Assembly (NCBI GenBank): GCA_964648115.1
Contig: CAZYME010000035.1
Coordinates: forward strand, 1 to 21,285
Length of the DNA stretch: 21,285 bases
Direction: 5' to 3'
DNA from: CAZYME01 sp964648115
GTDB lineage: Bacteria; Pseudomonadota; Gammaproteobacteria; Legionellales; Legionellaceae
Both the position numbers and the translations under genes were made by a program. Shown here piece after piece: positions 1 through 7,400 of this stretch. The notes below the pieces were generated by a model that saw only the letters and a program-made list of their open reading frames with translations, searched no databases and was not told where the DNA came from. How positions within the stretch are numbered: the stretch's first letter is position 1; each line of letters opens with the position of its first letter.

Positions 1-129
1 AGGGAACGGCATGATAATGTCCTTTTATAATGAAACAAAACTGGGTTTGTTTACCCAACCCGAGTAATTGGCAGAATATTAACAACGTGATCCAAAATAA
101 TCAATGGTGGGCATTATATTCTCGAATTC

Positions 130-349
130 ATGAGTAAAATTAGATGGTTATCTTTCCAAAGAAACATACTTAGGTGTTATTCTTTTGCCATGCCAGATGA
201 GGTAAGCCTTGGCCTCTTCTGGAAAACTTGGGGTTGACTTACCCGATACAGAGGATGCGCTGTATCAATTGTACCAGCAGGTTTTGGATGTAAACGGGGA
301 AACGATATCCACACTTACCGAGTGGCTTAGCAAGTACAGCAAAAAATAA
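130..349 (+). pseudogene. Remnant of an unrecognised small gene, probably frameshifted
   Basis: Two short overlapping plus-strand reading frames look like pieces of one protein. The first runs from an ATG at 130 to a TGA at 235-237 (35 codons) and includes the stretch MPDEVSLGLFWKTWG. The second, one base out of phase, is open from 206 to a TAA at 347-349. It encodes GKLGVDLPDTEDALYQLYQQ followed by a polar, Lys-rich C-terminus with protein-like composition. A frameshift near 215-235 would join them. The family is not recognised and no function can be offered. It could also be two chance ORFs, but the second half reads like a genuine C-terminus. The rest of 1-430 shows nothing else I can support. 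Confidence 0.3.
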
Positions 350-440
350 GACTAATTTTACAACAGGATTACTAGATTAAAGCGGAAAGGATGTTTTCTG
401 CCAACTGCTAGAACCCATGCTGTAAAACAATTTTTACAGA

Positions 441-475
441 TTTCCCACAGGGTTATCCCCGGTAAATGTGGATAA
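441..475. promoter_or_regulatory. Cluster of DnaA-box-like 9-mers
   Basis: A perfect consensus DnaA box, TTATCCACA, lies on the minus strand at 467-475 (TGTGGATAA on the plus strand). TTATCCCCG at 453-461 and TTTCCCACA at 441-449 each match it at 7 of 9 positions. The cluster is followed by AT-rich sequence at 473-482. No dnaA, gidA or replication gene is nearby, so this is a sequence observation and not a called origin. Chance in AT-rich intergenic DNA is possible. Confidence 0.3.
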
Positions 476-530
476 TATATTTCCTCGTATTTTGGCCACC
501 TGCCTTCGATTTATTTTGTTTTGCCCAGAC

Positions 531-950
531 CTATAACTGAGCGAGATAAGTCTCTTCGGAACGAAGATTAACTTTAACGTCCTGAATTGCAACCAATAAT
601 TTTTTCATTTCGGCACCCTGCTTATAGGCTTTAGTTTTAGATGAGCGAGGTTCCCCATGAAAACGATTTTCGAATGGTATGTGCGAATCTGCTCTGATTG
701 TTGTTTCATCCTCTGGCATAAAGGAATGTGCGACATGTGCCTCCTCTATTTTTTGCTAATGATGTTTTTGAACAGCAAGCTCTTCATTTTTTCGAAACAA
801 TTGGCCAACATCCCAATGATTGTAGAAGCCCTTAGGTGTTTTCCATTGTTTTAGGCGCTATAACTTAGCAATGATGTTCACACGATGGTGTGGGTTATCT
901 ATGCCTGGCCACTTTTATTTGTTCGGTGGCTTCAACAGATAGTTATTACA
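531..950 (-). pseudogene. Decayed gene of unknown family with three in-frame stops
   Basis: One minus-strand frame stays protein-like for about 140 codons, interrupted by TAA at 917-915, TAG at 860-858 and TAG at 758-756, and ends at TAG 533-531. Reading through the stops gives KWPGIDNPHHRVNIIAKL, then RLKQWKTPKGFYNHWDVGQ, then QKIEEAHVAHSFMPEDE, and a Lys-rich tail ending SEETYLAQL. The Trp/His/Pro-rich segments and the conserved phase across all three stops suggest a single gene inactivated by point mutation and not by insertion. No start was found. The family is not recognised. A 62-codon intact ORF covers only 531-719 and is best read as the tail of this remnant. The frame is also that of the small gene just upstream, whose stop lies at 953-951. 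That could be chance. Confidence 0.45.
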
Positions 951-1181
951 TTAATTACTAACGTCTAAAACCCATTCGTGATTTTCGTCTGGAACAAAAA
1001 TTGAGGTGGGTGAATAACCATAAAATGTGCTGGAACGGGTATGGACTATCCAACCGTGTGGTACAGACATTCTATACAGAGGTTCATTACTCGGCCCCTG
1101 AATTTCTTCCCAGGGTGAATTTGGCTTGCTAGCAAAACACAGAGTAGGCAGCATTAATAGAATAATCAGCCATTTTTTCAT
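951..1181 (-). CDS. Small secreted protein with signal peptide, function unknown
   Basis: This encodes a 76-residue protein starting MKKWLIILLMLPTLCFA, a clear Sec signal peptide (two Lys, hydrophobic core, cleavage expected after the CFA). About 60 mature residues follow, ending IFVPDENHEWVLDVSN. The mature part has aromatic and Pro residues and a PHGWIVHTRSS segment. I know of no family assignment. It resembles small periplasmic proteins that share a VPDxNHEW ending, but that is recollection only. An ATG four codons upstream (1193) is possible, but the ATG at 1181 has GGTG a few bases before it and gives a better signal peptide, so I prefer it. There is no convincing operon partner. It is followed by a decayed gene in the same frame. 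Confidence 0.55.
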   Translation of the reverse strand: MKKWLIILLMLPTLCFASKPNSPWEEIQGPSNEPLYRMSVPHGWIVHTRSSTFYGYSPTSIFVPDENHEWVLDVSN

Positions 1182-1274
1182 AAATTCACCCATAAAATTA
1201 ACAATATTATTTGTTTATATTTTACGCGGTTTTATAATAAATTCGACAACAAATATTTGACACCTTTCCAGAGC

Positions 1275-1493
1275 TTAATCACTATGCTTGCTTTCAAAAC
1301 AACAAGCGATTGGTTTTGAATCAGAGTAAGGCGTTTCTGGTAAAAAACGGTTGCTATAGCATTTTGATATATCAAAGGTCTCATCAATAATATTTAATAT
1401 GTTTGGTATAAAGCCCAACTTTATCCCAATCTCTGTCAACATTGTGCAATGGACGAGAAAAAGTATAGTGGATCGATTAAATATAGCAACCAA
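1275..1493 (-). CDS. Hypothetical protein or gene remnant (TTG start)
   Basis: An open frame of 72 codons begins with TTG five bases after the stop of the S33 hydrolase gene. It encodes a mildly hydrophobic N-terminus (FLVHCTMLTEIGIKLGF) and a C-terminus with Cys, Ser and Pro (RFLPETPYSDSKPIACCFES). It has no ATG, and only AGAGGT overlapping the upstream stop could serve as a ribosome site. The C-terminal half reads like real protein, so this may be the tail of a decayed gene or a translationally coupled small ORF. No family is recognised. Chance is a serious alternative. Confidence 0.3.
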   Translation of the reverse strand: MVAIFNRSTILFLVHCTMLTEIGIKLGFIPNILNIIDETFDISKCYSNRFLPETPYSDSKPIACCFESKHSD

Positions 1494-1498
1494 TGCTT

Positions 1499-2548
1499 TT
1501 ACCTCTCATCTAATAACTTCTTCATTTTTTCCGTCGCATTAGTTAACTCTGAAGCAATTGGAGGCTCCATCGCGGAATGGCCTGCTGCGTCGACAAAAAC
1601 CAGCTCAGATGAAGGCCAGAGATCGTGGAGTTTGTAAGCGTTTTTGGCGCGGGTCACTGTGTCATAACGGCCATTCACGATGATTAAAGGGAGATGGTTA
1701 ATTTTTTGGATATCATCAAACAATTGATTGTCTTTTATGAAAAAATTATTGGCGCTGTAGTGTGCGAATATGCGGGAAACACCAATAACTAACGCATCAT
1801 CCTCCATAAATCGCTTGAGTTGTTCGGGCGAAATCTTCAGAAAAGAGCAGATAATATCGTATTTGAAGAATGAGCGTGCCGCAGGTATTGAAATACGTGG
1901 GTCAGGACTCATCAGTAACTTATGATAAGCACCCATCAAATCGCCCTGTTCATCCTTGGGTATAAAATCATTATATTGCTGCCATGCATCTGGAAATGTA
2001 TCGCGCATGCCGTACCATATATTTGCATTGTCACTTTTCTGCCCGGAAAATATGCCTCTAAGTATGAACCCTCGAACTCTTTCTGGATAAGTCTCACCGT
2101 ATGCAATAGCAAGAGTGCTTCCCCATGAACCACCAAAAATTAACCATTTATCAATGTTCAAACTATTTCTTAACTGTTCTAAATCATTGATAAGATCCTG
2201 TGTTGTATTATCCCTGAGCTCACCAAACGGTTTGGAGCGTTTAGCCCCACGTTGATCCAATAAAATCACTCTCCAAAAAACCGGATCAAAAAATTTCATT
2301 TCATCACTGCATCCAGCACCAGGTCCACCATGTAAAACAATCACCGGTACCCCTTCCGGGTTACCATATTCCGCATACCATAGTTCATGTATTGGAGATA
2401 CTCTCAGATATCCTTCGTGAAACGGTTTGCTAACTGGAAATGTCAACATTTTGGATGGCATAGATGCGTGCCCTGTTTTAATTTGGATTAAAAAAATCAG
2501 CAAACTTAATCCAACAAATAAGCAAAATAAATAAGATGTTTTTATCAT
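1499..2548 (-). CDS. Signal-anchored S33-family alpha/beta hydrolase, proline iminopeptidase-like
   Basis: This encodes 349 residues. Residues 1-28 form a hydrophobic signal peptide or membrane anchor not usual in cytoplasmic proline iminopeptidases of about 315 residues. The catalytic domain follows. It has the oxyanion motif HGGPGAG (73-79), DQRG at 98-101, the nucleophile elbow GGSWGS (139-144, Ser141), the acid in NGRYD (Asp296) and the catalytic His in AAGHS (His324). Peptidase family S33 enzymes remove N-terminal proline. Two substrate-recognition segments look altered: the usual W..WE is FFKYD (227-231), and the usual ENHYF is FAHYS (261-265). Those Glu residues bind the substrate amine in characterised enzymes, so exact specificity is uncertain. 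A good promoter lies 31 bp upstream. Confidence 0.8.
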   Translation of the reverse strand: MIKTSYLFCLFVGLSLLIFLIQIKTGHASMPSKMLTFPVSKPFHEGYLRVSPIHELWYAEYGNPEGVPVIVLHGGPGAGCSDEMKFFDPVFWRVILLDQRGAKRSKPFGELRDNTTQDLINDLEQLRNSLNIDKWLIFGGSWGSTLAIAYGETYPERVRGFILRGIFSGQKSDNANIWYGMRDTFPDAWQQYNDFIPKDEQGDLMGAYHKLLMSPDPRISIPAARSFFKYDIICSFLKISPEQLKRFMEDDALVIGVSRIFAHYSANNFFIKDNQLFDDIQKINHLPLIIVNGRYDTVTRAKNAYKLHDLWPSSELVFVDAAGHSAMEPPIASELTNATEKMKKLLDER

Positions 2549-2578
2549 ACTGATAACTCGTAAAAAGTTAATAGAATG

Positions 2579-2607
2579 GTTATAGCTAGAATTATAACCG
2601 GTTGCAA
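2579..2607 (-). promoter_or_regulatory. Sigma-70 promoter for the S33 hydrolase gene
   Basis: On the minus strand, TTGCAA (2607-2602) and TATAAC (2584-2579) are separated by exactly 17 bases. Each differs from consensus at one or two positions. The predicted start of transcription near 2572 leaves a leader of about 24 bases before the ATG at 2548. Confidence 0.5.
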
Positions 2608-2638
2608 TAAAGGGTTTCCATTAAGGATGGTGAGCAAC

Positions 2639-2812
2639 CAGGGTTGTCCCATCTAAACGTCGTCGTTGCGAACAAAGTGAAGCAATCCAGCGTCATTTGT
2701 TTTAAATAAAGTCACTGGATTGCTTCGCTAGCGCTCGCAACGACGCCTTATTGAGCAATAAAAAAACTACTAGAACCCTCGTTGTTCAAAAAGTTTAGAT
2801 GGGACAGCCCTG
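2639..2812. mobile_element. 174-bp MITE-like element with terminal inverted repeats and 10-bp target duplication
   Basis: The left end CAGGGTTGTCCCATCTAAAC (2639-2658) is an inverted copy of the right end GTTTAGATGGGACAGCCCTG (2793-2812), matching at 19 of 20 positions. The 10-mer GGTGAGCAAC directly flanks both ends (2629-2638 and 2813-2822), as expected of a target-site duplication. The 134 bp between the ends carry no ORF. They hold a large palindrome (separate entry). The element lies five bases after the stop of the downstream-facing hydrolase gene. A non-autonomous relative of an insertion sequence is the simplest reading. The length of the duplication fits IS4-type elements, but the parent family cannot be decided here. 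Confidence 0.7.
2659..2745. repeat. Long palindrome nested in the MITE-like element
   Basis: The arms begin CGTCGTTGCGA and end GAAGCAATCCAG on the left (about 2661-2690). The inverted partner on the right runs from CTGGATTGCTTC to TCGCAACGACG (about 2715-2745). The two are complementary apart from a diverged middle of about eight bases. The loop of about 24 bases is AT-rich. Palindromes with a CGTCATTGCGAG/GAAGCAATCCAG core are known as dispersed intergenic repeats in several intracellular bacteria. Transcribed, it would form a strong hairpin and could end transcription of the hydrolase gene upstream of it. Confidence 0.65.
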
Positions 2813-2827
2813 GGTGAGCAACCTCTT

Positions 2828-3514
2828 TTACGTAATCGGCGCTTTTAACCACGTTAATAATGCTTCCGCACATTCCTTTGGCTTTTCTAGGGTAAGCATG
2901 TGGCCACATTTCTTCAGTGTTATAAAGCTTGATTTGTGAGTTTGATCAGCGATCAATTTTGAACCGCTAAAAAACTCTGTATCCTCTTCACCGACGATAA
3001 CCGTAGTAGGCACCTTAATGGTGGGCAAAATGTCTTCACAAGATACCCTTTGCATCATCGCTTCTTGCTGAGGAATAAATGCTTCCATGTTGCGTTTAAA
3101 CATACTTTTAACCAACGGCTGTATTTTGGGAGAATATGCGTACAATTCCGCTAAATATTCAGCCATCTCGTCCTTTGAGATGGTAGAATATAGTTGTAAA
3201 CATTCTTGACGTAACTGTGTTTTTTCTGCGGAATCCAAACTTGCAGAGCTGGCCAAAATGCATAACTTCGTAACGCGTTGGGCATGCTCTCTCATAAGTT
3301 CCAGTGCTAACCAGCCTCCCATCGAATGACCTGCGAGATAAAATGTTGGCGGGCTTTCATCAAGGATATATTTAATCACTGCCTCAGCATTCTGAAGCTT
3401 CGCCACATCAGGGATAATGATATTTGCGTAGCGCTGTAGTATAGCGACTTGGTCTCGCCAAACAGTATCATCACACAGCAGGCCAGGAATCAATATCAAC
3501 GTTGGTTTGTTCAT
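2828..3514 (-). CDS. Alpha/beta hydrolase
   Basis: This encodes 228 residues forming a compact alpha/beta hydrolase with no signal peptide. The N-terminal strand and oxyanion region is LILIPGLLCDDTVW (6-19). The nucleophile elbow is GHSMGGW (62-68, Ser64). An acid follows the VIVGEEDTEF strand, and the catalytic His lies in CGHMLTLE near the C-terminus. It resembles the broad BioH/MenH-like esterase class, but neither neighbours nor sequence show a substrate. The start is supported by AAGGA eight bases before the ATG. The gene ends five bases before the MITE-like element, whose hairpin may serve as its terminator. It is apparently monocistronic. Confidence 0.8.
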   Translation of the reverse strand: MNKPTLILIPGLLCDDTVWRDQVAILQRYANIIIPDVAKLQNAEAVIKYILDESPPTFYLAGHSMGGWLALELMREHAQRVTKLCILASSASLDSAEKTQLRQECLQLYSTISKDEMAEYLAELYAYSPKIQPLVKSMFKRNMEAFIPQQEAMMQRVSCEDILPTIKVPTTVIVGEEDTEFFSGSKLIADQTHKSSFITLKKCGHMLTLEKPKECAEALLTWLKAPIT

Positions 3515-3643
3515 GCAGTCATCCTTATATGTGATGAGGTATGCAGAAGCCCCTGCATTTTATTTAGTATTCTCCGCTGCATTAACTCTAATCAGCATAT
3601 TGTCATGGCGTGAATACTCACAGTGATAGTTTACCATCATTAG

Positions 3644-4392
3644 GCTACGATCGTAATCACGCGGCTCTTAGCCTGGAATCAAGGGGGCGACGTGTTGCAG
3701 TATCCAATTGTTATTGATGAGGCGCAGAAGGTGCCGGCCTTATTAGATGAAATTCATTGGTTAATTGAGAACACTAAAGCCTATTTTATTTTATGCGGTT
3801 CGAATGCGCGCAAGTTAAAACGGGGTGCAGCAAATTTATTGGGTGGGCGAGCTTGGCGATTTGAATTTTTCCCACTGGTATCGGCAGAGATTCCCGAGTT
3901 TAATTTACTGCAAGCATTGAATATCGGCATGTTACCAAAATATTATCCGCAAAATAATGCCCAACGACTATACCGAAAGTTTATGTATTTGATGTTGGTG
4001 TTGCAGGATTTATTGCGAAACGTCAGATTGCAGAGCTCAAGGGAGATATGGCAGGTGCCGCTTTTGAGCATTTCCATTTTTTGGAATTAACGGCTTACAA
4101 AGGTTTAAAAGAAAAAGACATTGCGATTCGTTACTGGCGCACAAAGACAGGATTAGAAGTTGATTTTATTTTAGGAGAGGGAGATCTTGCTATTGATGTT
4201 AAGATCAATCAACACGTTGAAGCCCGTGACTTATCGGGCTTGTTTGCTTTTGCTGAAGAACACAAACCCCGGCGCGCCTTGGTTGTGAGTCAAGATAAGA
4301 AGAAGCGTGTTTTAACAAAAGAAGATCTGACTATTGAAATTTATCCTTGGCAGGAATTTTTAGTGGCCTTATGGCGGGGAGAATTTATTTAA
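3644..4392 (+). pseudogene. AAA_14/DUF4143 ATPase pseudogene, 5'-truncated with internal deletion
   Basis: Two reading frames carry the middle and the end of an ATPase of the AAA_14-DUF4143 family. The first (open from 3644, apparent GTG start at 3692) begins just before Walker B (IVIDEAQKVPALLDEIHW). It continues through CGSNARKLKRGAANLLGGRA and FFPLVSAEIPEF to about 3966. The second, in another phase, starts at about 3967 with TIPKVYVFDVGVAGFIAK. It carries the nuclease-like DUF4143 half (AAFEHFHFLEL, RYWRTKTGLEVDFIL, DVKIN), ending at 4392. The Walker A half is missing, and roughly 100 residues that normally separate the two pieces are gone at the 3966 junction. The product cannot be functional. 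Intact relatives are common accessory genes of poorly defined role. Confidence 0.8.
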
Positions 4393-4412
4393 TAAAAAAT
4401 AAGGCGCAGTGC

Positions 4413-7400
4413 TTATTCGTGTAAGTGGGGTTTTACAACATCTCCATTCCCCTCTATATCATCTCCGCTAGATGACCTCGGGGGTTTCATGAAAGTTAGG
4501 CAATTTTTGAATTGTGGAATTTTATCATTTTCAGATGGGGGGGGCACAGGTTTTATATGCGTCAATGCATCTTTGTAGTCCTGAGTACTCTGACCAAGAT
4601 CTTCCTCTGCATCAGAACATATATCCTCTCCAAGTCGACTTTCCTGGCAGTTCTGGTGCTCTAAGCCAGGTGATTTTTTGTCACTTGATACCAGTTGGAC
4701 AGGCTTTTCATAGTCTCGCATTTCAGGCCTCATCTTATCCCCTACTTTTTTGACGAGGTTGACTTCCTCCATGACTTCTTTCAGCCTCGCGAACGCTTCT
4801 TTATAGTCTTTCAATTCCTGAGTTACACCATGCTCCCACCTAACATCATTACTAGAGTTCTTTTGCAGTAAGGCCTGAGTAGCCTCTAGTGTGGCGGATA
4901 CCTCCTTTGATTTTTCTTCTATCTGTCCAGCTCTAGTGTCTATTGCTTTATAGGTTTGCAATTGCGCTCTATACGCTTTATATGTTCCAAATTTGCTCGA
5001 ATCAGGCTTGGTAATAGCATACTCAACAATTTCTTTGTCTTTAATTTGAGCCTTAACTAGGCATTGTAATTCCTGCAACTGCTCTTGCAATACACTAAGA
5101 GATACCTTTTCAGTATCAATAATATCTCGTGTTGGATGAGCCCTGGCGAGGTGACGAACAGTTTTAGCACCTTCAATAGCTGGTTCAGCAAACTTGCTAA
5201 ATATATCAGATACTCTTTTATAGAGAACATCAGCCATTACTGACTTGACCATTCCTATTCCCAAACATTTTAAGCCCGTTAAAATGTTTACACCTGTGCT
5301 TTTGCCGTGGAACTCATCCCTGCGGTCTATTACTTCGTTCACTACTGTATAAATTACTCGCGTAGCAAGAATGGCAGCGGCAAGCCATAACCCACCTGTA
5401 ACTATATTAGCAGCAGTTGCTCCAGCGACACCTATTGCTCCCAATATTGCTGGTAAAATACCCTTCGAAGCTATCACTATACCGATGGCCACCCAGACAG
5501 ATACTGCCTTATGTGTACTAAATATCGCTCTACCCATTTTATACAACAGGTTCGTTTTGGTTGATTTAGCAACTTCAGCTGCTAAAACGGTGCGGCCCAG
5601 CTGTTTTGGCTCTTTTTTATCTGAATCAGCTTTCAATCGGTCATCACGATCTCTGATATTTCTATCGACTAAATTTGACACCACATCCAATTTTGTCCGC
5701 AACTCTGACAATTTGATTTCAGCAGCGCGCTGTGTTGCTGGCAGCAGTGCTTCAGCACGTGTGGCTGTCCTAGCATCAGCAGGATCAGTAGTATTAATAC
5801 CCGCATCAGCCCTTTCTAGGCTGGTTAAAACAGTTTCTAAAACACCTAATGCTTTTTTTTGTAACTTACTTGCGTGATCTTTACTGACTTGCTTAGATGC
5901 TTCAAATTGCATAAGCATCAAGCGATTATATATGGTCATCGTTACCAGTGCTGTCTCATTAGGAGCATTAAAGTCAATTTTAGCCATTAAAAATTGTAGT
6001 TCTCGCTCCAGTTCACTGGTCTCTTTAGAATCTTTAGCAGCCGCATCATTGCGCCTAAGCATGTCATCGAGTTTTGCAAATTCACTACTAAATTCTTGAA
6101 TAGTATTATTCTGCACTACTGGTTCTTTGCCGTCTAAAAAACCCTTAAATAAGTACTTAATGCAATCTTCTTTGTTTAGGATAGGGTTGGCTTCTTGGAT
6201 AGCGCGGTACTGTAAGTAAAATCCTGAGAAAGAGTCGCGCTCACCTTCTTTCATCTTAGATCGTACTGCTGGATCTGATGAAACATATGCAAAAGCTTTT
6301 TGCTCAAGGATTCTTTGTACCTCAATATTCAACATTGGGCATATATAATCTGTTACTGATTCTTTTAACATTTGTTGTTGCTTACCCATAAAATCTGTTA
6401 CCGGAGCAATAATGGGCTGCATAAAATCAGTAACAGGCTGTAAAACCGCCCCTAATTGTTTTTGAACGCTTTCACGCGTTAATATCCCCACAGCAATCTC
6501 AGCAATAAGCGCCTGTGGGAATGCGAGTGACAGAGCGGTACCAGCTATATAGTATGTTGCCAAAGGTTGCACAACATAATCCCTCCCCCAACCCACCAGC
6601 GTTTCAGCCGCTTTGTCTGCTACCCTCTCCGCTTTTAACAAAACAGGACCACCCAATGCAGGCATCAATTCTGGCGGCGGAGGTGTTGTATCGAATCTTT
6701 TATCAAATGCATGTTTTGCTTGGATAATCCCTTGCAGGTATTCATTACTATTCAATGCATATGCTAATACTCTCTCTGCCGGACCAGCGCCGTCCATTGC
6801 AGCTTTTGGTACTGACCAAGCACCGAACATAAGCTGCTTAGCCATATTTTTTGCAGAGGTCATGTTTAATAAATCAGTAGCGACTTCTCCACTGGTGATT
6901 TTCCGTATCTGTTCAGCAAGTTTCCCGCCTGGCTTCATCTCCTCCAGTACTCTTGTATTACATTGTTGTAATGCTTGAAGATATGCAATTTTAGAGTCGC
7001 ACAAACTTTTTAATGGATCGTTTGGACACAAGGCCCTCAAGCTTTGACATGCCTCCAACTGCTTCTCGAGACCTTCTGAAATATGGCGACAGATAGGCGC
7101 AGCTTTATCGAGCATCACTTGCACCTGTTGACGTGCCTTTTCTTTTGGTGTGAATGCTTGTTCTATTTTTACTGAGGAAAGAACTGGAACCACCTCTTTA
7201 GTTATATCCTCAACGTTTTGAACGATAGGAAACGTTATATTGGCGGGTGGTACTTTAGGAAACTCCTTTAACAATGTTAATTCAGTATCGGATAAAATAT
7301 AACCCGCCTGCAATTTGCTGTAAATTTGTCTTAATTGAACATTTTCACTATTAATATCAAGTATTTTTTCTAACAAAGGGCAAAATTGTTTTTTCTCGTA

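Noticed and set aside
657..854. 65-codon Cys/Phe-rich plus-strand ORF
   Set aside because: It is the complement of the stop-containing remnant on the minus strand, which carries the protein-like signal.
5371..5877. 168-codon plus-strand ORF, Ala/Ser-rich
   Set aside because: It is antisense to the membrane-hairpin part of the giant gene, with composition explained by the complement of Ala/Gly/Val codons, and there is no ribosome site.
6515..6978. Two plus-strand ORFs of 70 and 121 codons
   Set aside because: They are antisense to the giant gene and overlap each other, with no motifs.
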